Translations under genes and position numbers: made by a program
The notes under the pieces: generated by a model
The model's input: the letters and a program-made list of their open reading frames with translations, nothing else
The model's database searches: none
Told to the model about the DNA's origin: nothing
Shown: one piece after another, positions 33,837-41,034 of the stretch
Numbering within the stretch: position 1 is the first letter of the stretch
Layout of the letters: each line of letters opens with the position of its first letter
Assembly: GCA_910584045.1 (NCBI GenBank)
Contig: CAJTYO010000021.1
Coordinates: 1-41,034 of the forward strand
Reading direction: 5' to 3'
DNA length: 41,034 bases
Origin: an uncultured Oscillospiraceae bacterium
GTDB lineage: Bacteria > Bacillota > Clostridia > Oscillospirales > Oscillospiraceae

Positions 33837-35264
33837 ATGAAGCTGATTTTTGAGAAGGGCGCGCCCGGCCAGCACCTGACCCTGATGCCCCCCTGCGATG
33901 TGCCGGAGGTAACGCTGTCCCGCCCCCGCACGGAGCCTTTGGACCTGCCCCATGTGTCCGAGACGGAGCTGACCCGCCACTACACGGCCCTGTCCAAGCG
34001 GGTCCATGGCGTCAACGACGGCTTCTACCCCCTGGGTTCCTGTACCATGAAGTACAACCCCAAGATCAACGAGGACATGGCCGCCCTGCCCGGGTTCACC
34101 CAGGTCCACCCCCTCCAGCCGGAGGAGACGGTCCAGGGCTGCTTGGAGGTCCTCCACGAATCGGAGAAGCTGCTGTGCGAGATCACCGGCATGGACGCCA
34201 TGACCTTCCAGCCCGCCGCCGGGGCCCACGGCGAGTTCACCGGTCTGCTGCTGATCAAGGCTCACCACGTTCATCGGGGCGACACGGCCCGGAAGAAAAT
34301 CATTGTCCCCGACTCCGCCCACGGCACCAACCCGGCCTCCGCCGTCATGGCGGGCTTCTCCGTGGTGAACATTCCCTCCGGGGAGGACGGCTGCGTGGAC
34401 GTGGAGGCCCTGCGGGCCGCCGTCGGGCCGGACACCGCCGGACTGATGCTGACCAATCCAAATACAGTCGGTATTTTTGACAAAAATATTTTAGAAATTA
34501 CAAGGATCGTCCACGATTCCGGCGGCCTGTGTTACTACGATGGGGCCAATCTCAACGCCGTTATGGGCGTGGTCCGGCCCGGAGATATGGGCTTCGACGT
34601 AATCCATCTGAATCTGCACAAGACCTTCTCCACCCCCCACGGAGGCGGCGGTCCCGGCTCCGGCGCGGTGGGCTGCAAGGACTTTTTGCGGCCCTACCTC
34701 CCCGGCCCTGTGGTGGTGCAGGACGAGGCCGGCTATCATCTGACCAGGCCAAAGCACTCCATCGGACGGGTAAAGGACTTCTGCGGCAACTTCACAGTGG
34801 TGGTCAAAGCCCTGACCTATATCCTCACCCTGGGCCGGGAGGGTATCCCGGAGGCCGCCAAGAACGCGGTGCTCAACGCCAACTACATGATGAAGCGTCT
34901 GAGCGAGAAGTACGATATGGCCTACGCAGGCCCCTGTATGCACGAATTCGTTATGACCCTCCAGGACCTGAAGGACGAGACCGGGTGCTCCGCCATGGAT
35001 GTCGCCAAGGGCCTGCTGGACCATGGCATCCATCCACCCACGATGTACTTCCCCCTCATTGTCCACGAGGCTCTGATGGTGGAGCCCACAGAGACCGAGA
35101 GCCAGGAGACCATGGACCAGGTCTGCGGCGTGTTCCTGTCCCTCTGGGATCTAGCCCACAGCAATCCCCAGGCCCTCCACGACGCACCCACCAAAACTCC
35201 TGTTCGCCGTCTCGACGAGGTCGGCGCAGCGAGAAACCCGGTGCTGCGGTACACAGGCGAATAA
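33837..35264 (+). CDS. gcvPB: Glycine dehydrogenase (decarboxylating) subunit 2
   Basis: 475-residue C-terminal-half subunit of the split P-protein. It contains GSCTMKYNPKINEDMAALPG, MTFQPAAGAHGEFTGLLLI and the PLP-binding Lys262 in HLNLHKTFSTPHGGGGPGSG. GAGGAGGTG within the end of gcvPA serves as ribosome site. It is the last gene of the operon. No L-protein (dihydrolipoyl dehydrogenase) or lipoate-attachment gene is in the window, so these must be supplied elsewhere. Confidence 0.96.
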   Translation: MKLIFEKGAPGQHLTLMPPCDVPEVTLSRPRTEPLDLPHVSETELTRHYTALSKRVHGVNDGFYPLGSCTMKYNPKINEDMAALPGFTQVHPLQPEETVQGCLEVLHESEKLLCEITGMDAMTFQPAAGAHGEFTGLLLIKAHHVHRGDTARKKIIVPDSAHGTNPASAVMAGFSVVNIPSGEDGCVDVEALRAAVGPDTAGLMLTNPNTVGIFDKNILEITRIVHDSGGLCYYDGANLNAVMGVVRPGDMGFDVIHLNLHKTFSTPHGGGGPGSGAVGCKDFLRPYLPGPVVVQDEAGYHLTRPKHSIGRVKDFCGNFTVVVKALTYILTLGREGIPEAAKNAVLNANYMMKRLSEKYDMAYAGPCMHEFVMTLQDLKDETGCSAMDVAKGLLDHGIHPPTMYFPLIVHEALMVEPTETESQETMDQVCGVFLSLWDLAHSNPQALHDAPTKTPVRRLDEVGAARNPVLRYTGE

Positions 35265-35275
35265 AAGTGTACAGA

Positions 35276-35310
35276 GCAGAACCCCCCGCGCAGCGCGCGG
35301 GGGGTTCTGC
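35276..35310 (+). terminator. Terminator of the gcv operon
   Basis: Perfect 16-bp stem GCAGAACCCCCCGCGC / GCGCGGGGGGTTCTGC with an AGC loop, 11 bp after the gcvPB stop. The T-rich part is supplied by a second hairpin at 35316-35340 (AAAAAAGTGGC-TTC-GCTACTTTTTT), which has A and T runs on both sides and should stop transcription in both directions. Confidence 0.9.
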
Positions 35311-35315
35311 ATGTC

Positions 35316-35514
35316 AAAAAAGTGGCTTCGCTACTTTTTTGAGAAAGAGGATCAGGCCGACTTCGGCCCGCAAAGCGCTTTTTCGAGGTATACGCCCCCC
35401 AAAAAAGTACTTAAAATTTAATCATGCCTTCGGCCTGAACTCCCGTGGGGCCGCCAAAAGCGGCCTTAGGGCTATGGCGGGCTTCACCCGTCCAACGCCT
35501 GCGGAGGGCCTTTT
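35316..35514. repeat. Dispersed ~200-bp structured repeat, copy 2
   Basis: Same orientation and nearly the same extent as 20030-20227. Hairpins are retained although bases differ: AGGCCGA-CT-TCGGCCC here against GGGCCGA-GA-TCGGCCC, and GGCGGG / CCCGTC (one G-T pair) against GGCGGGC / GCCCGCC. It ends two bases before the ptsI stop, again between convergent genes. Confidence 0.85.
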
Positions 35515-35515
35515 C

Positions 35516-37231
35516 TCACTGCCCCGGTCCATGGGAGCGCAGACAGCGCTCCACCTCAGCAGCGCTGGTCAGGCCCATGACCTCCTCCTCTACCCGCCGG
35601 GCCTCCGCCCCCGTCCAGCGGGCAAAGGCGGCCCGGACGTCTCCCAGGGCAGAGACGCTGACAGACAGGGAATCCATCCCCCAGCTGATCAGCAGAGGGA
35701 CCATTCGGGGATCTGCCGCCGCCTCGCCGCACATGCCAACGGGGATTCCAGCCCCCTTCGCCGCCTCGGCGGCCATCCTCACAGCGCGCAGAACAGCGGG
35801 CTGGAGGCAGGAGGAGAGCCCCTCCAATGCGGCACAGCCCCGGTCCGCAGCCATGACATACTGGGTCAGATCATTGGTGCCAATAGAGAAGAAGTCGCAC
35901 ACACCGGCCAATGTCCCGGCACACAGCGCCGCCGCCGGTGTTTCGATCATCGCCCCCAGAGCGATATCCCCGTCATAGGGTGTTCCCTCTGTCGCCAGCT
36001 CCCCCTTGCAGTCCTCGAGAAGTGCTCTGACTGCCTCGACCTCCTCCGGGCAGGTCACCATGGGCAGCATGATCTTAATATTCCGCCTCTCCGCGCCGGC
36101 CCGAAGCAGGGCCCGCAGCTGGGACTTGAACAGCTCCCGGCGGTCCAGACAGAGCCGCACGCCCCGGAGTCCCAGCAGAGAGGTCTCCTCCCGGTCCATG
36201 CCTAGACATTCGATGGCCTTGTCACCGCCCGCGTCCAGGATGCGGATAACGACCTCCCGCCCCTCCATAGCCCGTGAGACAGCCCTGTAAGCCTCGTACT
36301 GCTCCTCCTCGCCGGGCAGACCGTCGCGGTTCATAAACAGGAGTTCCGTGCGGAACAGGCCCACGCCCTCCGCGCCAGCTCGCGCGGCGGCCGCTGCCTC
36401 GGCGGGGGAACCTATGTTGGCGCACAGCCTGTACCGTTTTCCATCGGCGTCCACAGTCTCCCGGCCGCTGCCAGACCGCCGGCGCTCCCTATGGATCAGC
36501 CATGTCTCCCTCCGGGCGAGATATGCCTCCCAGGCGGACGCGTCGGGGTGAAGAAGGGCCGTACCGGCCTCGCCGTCCACGATAACGCCGTCCCCGTCCC
36601 GGACATGGCCCAGCAGCCCCCCTATGCCCAGCACCGCCGGAATTTCCATGGCACGGGCCAGGATGGCGGCGTGACTGGTCCACCCGCCGGCGGCTGTGAG
36701 TATGGCGGCCACCCATTCCCGCCGCAGCCCCACTGTCATGGAGGGTGTCAGGTCGCGGGCCGTCAGCACGCAGTCCTGGGGCAACTCTCCCAGATCCGTC
36801 CCCTCCGCCCCCAACAGCAGCTCCAACAGTCTGGCGCGGATATCCCGCACGTCGGCGGCCCTCTGCCGCATGAGCGCATCCTCCAGGTTGTCGAACATAG
36901 CGGCATACTGGGAGAGTACCCCATCCGCCGCGGCCTCGGCGCAGGAGCCCCCGTCGATGGCCTCCTGAATCTGCTCAAGCAAAAAGGGGTCTGCCAGCAT
37001 AGCGATTTGACCAGCGAGGATATCCGCAGCCTCCGCCCCCGCCTGTTCCCCCAGCCGGGCCGCCATAGAGGCAGTCTGTTCGTTGAACCTCTCGACAGCC
37101 CGGCGCAGACGCTCCCGCTCTTTGTCTCTGCCGGAGTAGCGGACGGCTGCGTAATCTGCCCCCCTCTCCCGAAGGATAAACACCCGCCCAAGCCCAATGC
37201 CCGCCGAAGCGGCGATACCGTGCAGAATCAT
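35516..37231 (-). CDS. ptsI: Phosphoenolpyruvate-protein phosphotransferase (Enzyme I)
   Basis: 571-residue cytoplasmic Enzyme I, which passes phosphate from PEP to HPr (EC 2.7.3.9). It has an N-terminal HPr-binding helical domain, the phosphohistidine domain with His187 in GGWTSHAAILARAMEIPAVL, and a PEP-binding TIM barrel with GLFRTELLFMNRDGLPGEEE, RILDAGGDKAIECL and the Cys of GMCGEAAADP near the end. The usual GGRTSH is GGWTSH here. GGGAGGG lies upstream of the ATG. It is a single gene, convergent with gcvPB, and 11.5 kb from ptsH rather than beside it. Confidence 0.94.
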   Translation of the reverse strand: MILHGIAASAGIGLGRVFILRERGADYAAVRYSGRDKERERLRRAVERFNEQTASMAARLGEQAGAEAADILAGQIAMLADPFLLEQIQEAIDGGSCAEAAADGVLSQYAAMFDNLEDALMRQRAADVRDIRARLLELLLGAEGTDLGELPQDCVLTARDLTPSMTVGLRREWVAAILTAAGGWTSHAAILARAMEIPAVLGIGGLLGHVRDGDGVIVDGEAGTALLHPDASAWEAYLARRETWLIHRERRRSGSGRETVDADGKRYRLCANIGSPAEAAAAARAGAEGVGLFRTELLFMNRDGLPGEEEQYEAYRAVSRAMEGREVVIRILDAGGDKAIECLGMDREETSLLGLRGVRLCLDRRELFKSQLRALLRAGAERRNIKIMLPMVTCPEEVEAVRALLEDCKGELATEGTPYDGDIALGAMIETPAAALCAGTLAGVCDFFSIGTNDLTQYVMAADRGCAALEGLSSCLQPAVLRAVRMAAEAAKGAGIPVGMCGEAAADPRMVPLLISWGMDSLSVSVSALGDVRAAFARWTGAEARRVEEEVMGLTSAAEVERCLRSHGPGQ

Positions 37232-37575
37232 AACGCGCCCTCCCTTGCGGAATTAATAGACGAACTCCCCCGCTCAACGGGGCGACAAAAAATTTTTGTA
37301 GTTTTTTCAGAAAAGGTTGCACATTTGCGTGCAACTTTGGGCCTTTTCCGTCCATTTATGTAGGGAGCACTAAGCGCCAGGCCGCGTGCGGCGGGTCAAC
37401 CAGGAAGACCGCACAGAGCGCACCTTGACAAATACATACAGAAACAGGCAATATAACACTATTTTCTGATAAAACTTGAAAAGTTTCTTATCGCGGCGTT
37501 ACACGCCGATGCGCCGCATTCTGCGGCCCAATAAAAGAATTTCCTTCTTTTACTGGGAATTCGTATAAAATCCAA
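37232..37575. other. 344-bp intergenic region upstream of ptsI
   Basis: No gene recognised. It should hold the ptsI promoter (minus strand), though I found no convincing -35/-10 pair. It contains the perfect hairpin GTTGCAC-N6-GTGCAAC (37316-37335) and a near-perfect 13-bp stem CCCAATAAAAGAA / TTCTTTTACTGGG (37527-37557). The latter lies 18 bp past the C11 protease stop and is its likely terminator. Confidence 0.6.
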
Positions 37576-38058
37576 TTACGATGGCAGCACCGGCGTCCAG
37601 TAATGCTGGTCGAACAGATCGGTAAACCGGTAGGCAGCCCGCGTACTCCCCTCCAGCGGCACATCGCTGATGACCAGCTCCTCCTCTGTCACTGTCAAAG
37701 CCTCGCCCAGCAGATAGCTGTCCTGATAATCCCCGTCGTAGCTGTAGTAGTCGCACAGAAACTCCAGCACATCACCGGACTGCAGTCCCGTCTGATTCTT
37801 GGCCACCGTATCTGTCTCGCCGTTGAGATACACGGACTGCACGCCCGCCACAAAGCCGCCGGGCCGCTCGTTGTCGAACACCAGAATGAGCTCCGCCCGG
37901 CTCCCGTTGTGGAGCACCGGCACCCGTCCGGTGATGGTGTAATTGGTCCCGTCGTCCACGGTAGCGGTGTGGTAGTACGCCACCGGCTGCCCGTTGACCG
38001 CCAGCCATGTGCCCTCGTTTATACCCAGCAGGCCCCCCGCCTCGTCAAAGTCGTACAC
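37576..38058 (-). pseudogene. Detached C-terminal part of the C11 protease
   Basis: About 160 residues beginning LDNVYDFDEAGGLLGINEGT and ending FDQHYWTPVLPS continue the upstream clostripain-family protein in another frame. The conserved run DLGLDNVYDFDE is restored if one copy of the 7-bp duplication at 38062-38075 is removed; the full gene would then encode 798 residues. An ATG in this frame at 38101-38103 lies inside the upstream gene with no ribosome site, so independent translation is doubtful. The segment looks well conserved, so the mutation appears recent or reversible. Confidence 0.8.
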
Positions 38059-38059
38059 A

Positions 38060-39979
38060 TTATCCAGCATCCAGCCCCAGGTCAATGTAGCCCTCTCCGT
38101 CATCGTAGAACATATTCAGCTCCAGGGTCTGTACCAGCGCCCACTGCTCCTCCTCCAGCCGCAGCACCGGCACGCCGTCCGCCCCCTCCTGCCACGTCAG
38201 CGTCTCGGCGGGGAAGCGGTTCTCCGTCAGATACTGGAGCGTATCCTCCTCGCTCATGGCCCGGTCGCTCAGAAAGCCGGTGTTGTCCTCCGTAAGGCCC
38301 GCTACGCGTCCGAAGCTGCCGCCCAGAAACTCACTCAGGAGCGCAGCGGCTAAGTCGCCGCCGGAGCTTCCCGCACCCAGCAGTCCCTGTAGGGCGGGCA
38401 GGGGGGAGGCGGTCCCGCCGGACGCCGCCTGTCCCTGGACCTCCAGGCTGGCGAACTGCCGGATGCACTGGGTGTAGGTCTCATCCATACCGATCTGCCG
38501 GTAGGCAGAGGCCGCCCGGTCCACGGTAGCGGGCTTTCGGTAGGGAAAGTAGATGGACAGACCATAGGCGTTGGTCATATTAGAGGAGGTTCGGTTATAC
38601 TTCACGGCGCTCAGCAGAACCTCCGCCAGCCGCTCCCCTTCTTTGGTGCCCAGGTTCCGTGCCAGATGCACCAGGTCCACCTGATCGATTTTGCTGGACT
38701 GAGCGAACTCCCGCGCGCCGCCCCGTGCGTCGGAGACGGTCTGGTACTGTTTTTCCTTAATCAGCCCCGCTGTGGAACGGGAGAAGTCCGTCAGTACGCC
38801 GGGCAGCGTGGCCTCCAGCTCCGCCAGATCCACCACAGACAGAGTGGTCAGCTGTCCCCGGCACTTCTGGGCGCAGGTGTCCACAAAACTGTCCACAATA
38901 TTTTTCCCGATGCGGATAGTGGGCATAGAGGTATCCTGCCCGAGGCTGGTGAGCCAATCTGTGTAATACCAGCCCACCCCCGGCTCCGTCTCCTCCGAGG
39001 CGATGAGGTAGTCCGCATACTGGGCCATGGTCAGCGCCGTTTCCGCCGTGGCCATGAGGCAGGCGTCAAAACCGATGAAGTCAAATTTCATCTCCGCGTC
39101 CTTCAGCGCTCGATCCAGCCCCGCCAGATCCATGGACCCGCTGGAGGCAAACTTTTCGTCATAGCCATACCCGCTGACTGATCCGCCGCCGTGATCCCAG
39201 AGGATCAACCCATACCGGCTGGCCGGATAGTTCTCCTCGCACCAGCGGATGTATCCCGACAGCGTCCCCGGGTCCGTCATAGACACGCTGCCCAAATCTT
39301 TTTCCAGGCAGGCCAGCCCGCCGTCCTTCACCTGCCAGATCTGATTGACGGAGCTGCTGACAGCGGAGTTCTTCCACGCCTTGCATCCTCCGGTGTAAAC
39401 CAGCAGGTTGACGTTCCGCCCAAACCGGGCGTCCAGCATCTCCTGCAGGTCGGCGGTCCCCATACCGCTGTGTGACTCAAGATCAGTTCCGCACATGTAG
39501 ACCATGATGGTAATGGTGTCCGCGCCGTCCCCCAAGAGTTTGGTGTATTTATTCCGTGCCCCGGGGGCGACCTCAGCGTTCAGCCGTCCCGAGTTGTTCT
39601 CGCCCTGCCAGCCGGAGGAGACGCTGCCCCCACCCAGTCCGCCCAGCAGCTCTGCCCAGTCGGCGGATGTACCGCTCTGAGCCGGCTGCTGTCCGGCGGA
39701 GGATGTCTGCGGCGGCGCCGTCTGACCGCCCGACGGTCCTCCCATGAGCACGGACAGCCCTCCGCCGCCGCCCAGCAGCAGCACCAACAGCAGAGCGATC
39801 AGCTTCAGTCCGCCGCCGCCCCGCGTCCCGGCGCTCCGTGTCCCCATCTCCTCCCGGCGCTCCCCGCGCCCGCTGGCATCGCCGACGGGTCCTGTGCCCA
39901 GGCCCTCTCCCCGTTTTTGAACCGTCTTGCCGGGACCAGTCACATGCTTCTCCCGGCCTCTGGGTCTGTTGTTTTCCAT
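38060..39979 (-). CDS. Clostripain-family (C11) cysteine protease, membrane-anchored, frameshifted
   Basis: As read, 639 residues. A basic cytoplasmic N-terminus (about 1-57), one membrane anchor (about 58-81, LKLIALLLVLLL and a Gly-rich turn), a Gly/Ser/Pro linker, then a C11 peptidase domain with catalytic His263 in WDHGGGS and Cys307 in FDACLMATAE, and GLSIYFPYR typical of the family. I start at ATG 39977-39979 (GGGAG seven bases upstream). The frame ends early at DLGLDAG because of a perfect GCTGGAT duplication, cutting off about 160 C-terminal residues encoded at 37576-38058. The catalytic domain is intact, so a truncated active enzyme is possible. An isolated gene with its own promoter. 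Confidence 0.85.
   Translation of the reverse strand: MENNRPRGREKHVTGPGKTVQKRGEGLGTGPVGDASGRGERREEMGTRSAGTRGGGGLKLIALLLVLLLGGGGGLSVLMGGPSGGQTAPPQTSSAGQQPAQSGTSADWAELLGGLGGGSVSSGWQGENNSGRLNAEVAPGARNKYTKLLGDGADTITIMVYMCGTDLESHSGMGTADLQEMLDARFGRNVNLLVYTGGCKAWKNSAVSSSVNQIWQVKDGGLACLEKDLGSVSMTDPGTLSGYIRWCEENYPASRYGLILWDHGGGSVSGYGYDEKFASSGSMDLAGLDRALKDAEMKFDFIGFDACLMATAETALTMAQYADYLIASEETEPGVGWYYTDWLTSLGQDTSMPTIRIGKNIVDSFVDTCAQKCRGQLTTLSVVDLAELEATLPGVLTDFSRSTAGLIKEKQYQTVSDARGGAREFAQSSKIDQVDLVHLARNLGTKEGERLAEVLLSAVKYNRTSSNMTNAYGLSIYFPYRKPATVDRAASAYRQIGMDETYTQCIRQFASLEVQGQAASGGTASPLPALQGLLGAGSSGGDLAAALLSEFLGGSFGRVAGLTEDNTGFLSDRAMSEEDTLQYLTENRFPAETLTWQEGADGVPVLRLEEEQWALVQTLELNMFYDDGEGYIDLGLDAG
38062..38075 (-). 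repeat. 7-bp tandem duplication causing a frameshift
   Basis: ATCCAGC twice in a row on the plus strand (38062-38068 and 38069-38075), i.e. GCTGGATGCTGGAT in the gene. Removing one unit restores a single 2,397-bp frame across the C11 protease gene. Confidence 0.9.
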
Positions 39980-40038
39980 AGACGTCTCCCTCTTGATATA
40001 TTTCAAGCTTCGGATTTTCTTCCGATATTGCCACGCCT

Positions 40039-40067
40039 ATGGTACCATATCCCACTGCAGTTTTCAA
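40039..40067 (-). promoter_or_regulatory. Probable promoter of the C11 protease gene
   Basis: Minus-strand TTGAAA (40062-40067), 17-bp spacer, TACCAT (40039-40044), about 60 bp before the start codon. Confidence 0.6.
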
Positions 40068-40155
40068 TTCCCAGTATCTAAATACTTTTTCAAGAAAAAG
40101 CATCAGAACGAACTTTAAACTCGGGACTAAAACCATTGCCGTTCCAGGATTTCTG

Positions 40156-40207
40156 CCCGGTGTTAGGCGGGCAAAGCCCGTCTAAGCCGCCATAGGCGGG
40201 ACACGGG
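40156..40207. repeat. Three-hairpin element beside the IS, partial relative of the 200-bp repeat
   Basis: Outer arms CCCGGTGT / ACACGGG enclose TAGGCGGGC-AAA-GCCCGTCTA and CCGCC-ATA-GGCGG, giving a cloverleaf-like fold. Its reverse complement shares CTATGGCGG and GCCCGCC-AAC-CC blocks with the repeats at 20030 and 35316. It lies just outside the transposase stop. Confidence 0.5.
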
Positions 40208-40230
40208 TAACCAATACCATTAAGTTATAG

Positions 40231-40784
40231 TTACCCCAGTTGAAAAGCGGTACAAAGGGCATCATCAAAGGAAGAGACAGCGTGAAGGACTTTTCTCAAA
40301 AAGCACTTTAGCCAAGCCCAGAAATGTTCAATAGGATTAAGTTCCGGGGAGTAGGGTGGAAGAAAGAGACATCTGCACCCGGCATTTTGGACAGCAAAAA
40401 GCAGCCGCTTTTTGGAATGGAATGAAGCATTATCCATTACAATTACGGTTCCTTGTTCCAGAGAAGGCAGAAGCTGGTTGGAAAACCAGAACTCAAAAAG
40501 CCTGCTGTCCATCGTTCCGTTATACTGAAACGGCGCAAGAATCCTGTCACCTATCTGAGCAGCAACAATGCCGCAGCACTGATACTTTCGCCCGCGAACT
40601 TGCCCAAACACTCGATGACCCCGCAGCGCATACCCATATTCCCGATACAAGTATGTATCTATACCGCTTTCATCCACATAAGCGATCTTTTCCAGCGGTA
40701 TATCTTTGATCTCTTCCTGATATGCTGCTACTTTTTGCCGATCCTGCTCCTGATAGTTGATCGTCTTTTTTTCTTGTAATCTTA
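40231..40784 (-). CDS. IS630-family transposase, catalytic part (second frame)
   Basis: DDE transposase domain of a Tc1/mariner-like IS630 element. The catalytic acids are seen in AYVDESGIDTYLYREYGYAL, VIVMDNASFHSKKRLL and YSPELNPIEHFWAWLK. The frame joins that of the N-terminal helix-turn-helix part at a run of seven As (40765-40771): reading TINYQEQDRQ after KITRKK requires skipping one base, or a transcript lacking one A. A slippage-controlled fusion product is therefore likely. The reading frame is open further upstream (to 40875), but that stretch is out of frame with the real N-terminus. Confidence 0.85.
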
Positions 40785-41034
40785 TGCCGCCGCAATGCGT
40801 CTCGAATGCCGCTTTCGCTGCATCCAAATGCCTCAGCCATTTCTGATTGGTATGCGTCTGGGTGGGCCGCAACATATGCCTTCAGTTTTTCTGGATCGAT
40901 CTTTCGGAAACTTCTGTGCAGATCTTTCTTTTCCAAATTCCCCGTTTCTTTCAGCTGCTTTTCCCATTTTTGTATCGTCGATTTGGAAACCTTGAAGACT
41001 TGATGGGTCGCTTCCAAGCTATGTCCTGCCTGTC
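40670..41034 (-). CDS. IS630-family transposase, N-terminal helix-turn-helix part (5' end beyond window)
   Basis: The frame runs off the right edge. Visible residues include AGHSLEATHQVFKVSKSTIQ and PDAYQSEMAEAFGCSESGIR, two helix-turn-helix units typical of IS630 transposases, up to ALRRHKITRKK at the poly-A run. Beyond this the frame gives unrelated sequence, ending at 40670. Together with the second frame it forms one transposase gene. The far end of the element and its terminal repeat are outside the window, so the target TA duplication cannot be checked. Confidence 0.8.
   Translation of the reverse strand, partial: QAGHSLEATHQVFKVSKSTIQKWEKQLKETGNLEKKDLHRSFRKIDPEKLKAYVAAHPDAYQSEMAEAFGCSESGIRDALRRHKITRKKDDQLSGAGSAKSSSISGRDQRYTAGKDRLCG

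Noticed and set aside
37434..37475. Promoter-like TTGACA followed by TATAAC near the end of the C11 fragment
   Set aside because: Spacing is 21 bp and no plus-strand gene follows.
38060..38103. Independent start (ATG at 38101-38103) for the downstream C11 fragment
   Set aside because: No ribosome site, it lies inside the preceding gene, and its first dozen residues are out of frame with the conserved protein; frameshift by the 7-bp duplication explains it better.
40190..40235. Left terminal inverted repeat of the IS630 element
   Set aside because: The other end is outside the window, so no inverted pair or TA duplication can be verified.

Overview
The window looks like a chromosomal segment of a GC-rich (roughly 55-62% by eye) spore-forming Clostridia, most like the gut Oscillospiraceae (Flavonifractor/Intestinimonas-type genomes). 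The evidence is an HrcA/CIRCE heat-shock operon, a SpoVAF-type GerA-family spore gene, sigma-A promoters with 17-bp spacers, a tandem glycine riboswitch, PTS HPr and Enzyme I, and a clostripain-type protease. The genus is inferred, not proven. No rRNA, tRNA or CRISPR array was seen.

Layout. 1-2985 (minus): hrcA-grpE-dnaK behind a perfect CIRCE operator; dnaK runs off the left edge. 3263-19975: a carbohydrate locus for beta-linked oligosaccharides. It holds a GH2 beta-mannosidase divergent from a LacI-type regulator, a five-gene oligosaccharide/oligopeptide-type ABC importer (binding lipoprotein, two permeases, two ATPases), a short AT-rich foreign-looking patch, then a GH3 beta-glucosidase, a GH94 cellobiose phosphorylase and a GH1 beta-glucosidase. 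Imported oligosaccharides would be cut in the cytoplasm both by hydrolysis and by phosphorolysis. 20030-24018: a dispersed repeat, an MFS drug-efflux-type transporter with a possible 12-codon leader peptide and stem-loop, uvrC coupled to a 39-residue unknown gene, and ptsH (HPr). 24455-28868: spoVAF, divergent from a BlaI/CopY-type repressor, an M56 (BlaR1-type) membrane protease with a His-rich insert, and a secreted protein of three 36-residue Cys/His repeats. I read the last three as a candidate metal- or redox-sensing system.

28973-35264: a glycine-riboswitch-controlled glycine cleavage operon: a GcvT-SHMT fusion protein, gcvH, gcvPA and gcvPB. Fusing the T-protein to serine hydroxymethyltransferase would join glycine cleavage to serine synthesis in one polypeptide. 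35276-37231: a strong terminator, a second copy of the 200-bp repeat, and ptsI (minus). 37576-39979 (minus): a membrane-anchored clostripain-family (C11) protease whose reading frame is broken by a perfect 7-bp tandem duplication. 40231-41034 (minus): an IS630-family transposase in two frames, running off the right edge.

The items most worth following up are the BlaI/M56/Cys-His-repeat cluster, the GcvT-SHMT fusion, the leader peptide before the MFS gene, the 7-bp duplication in the C11 protease gene, and the repeat family placed at convergent gene ends.
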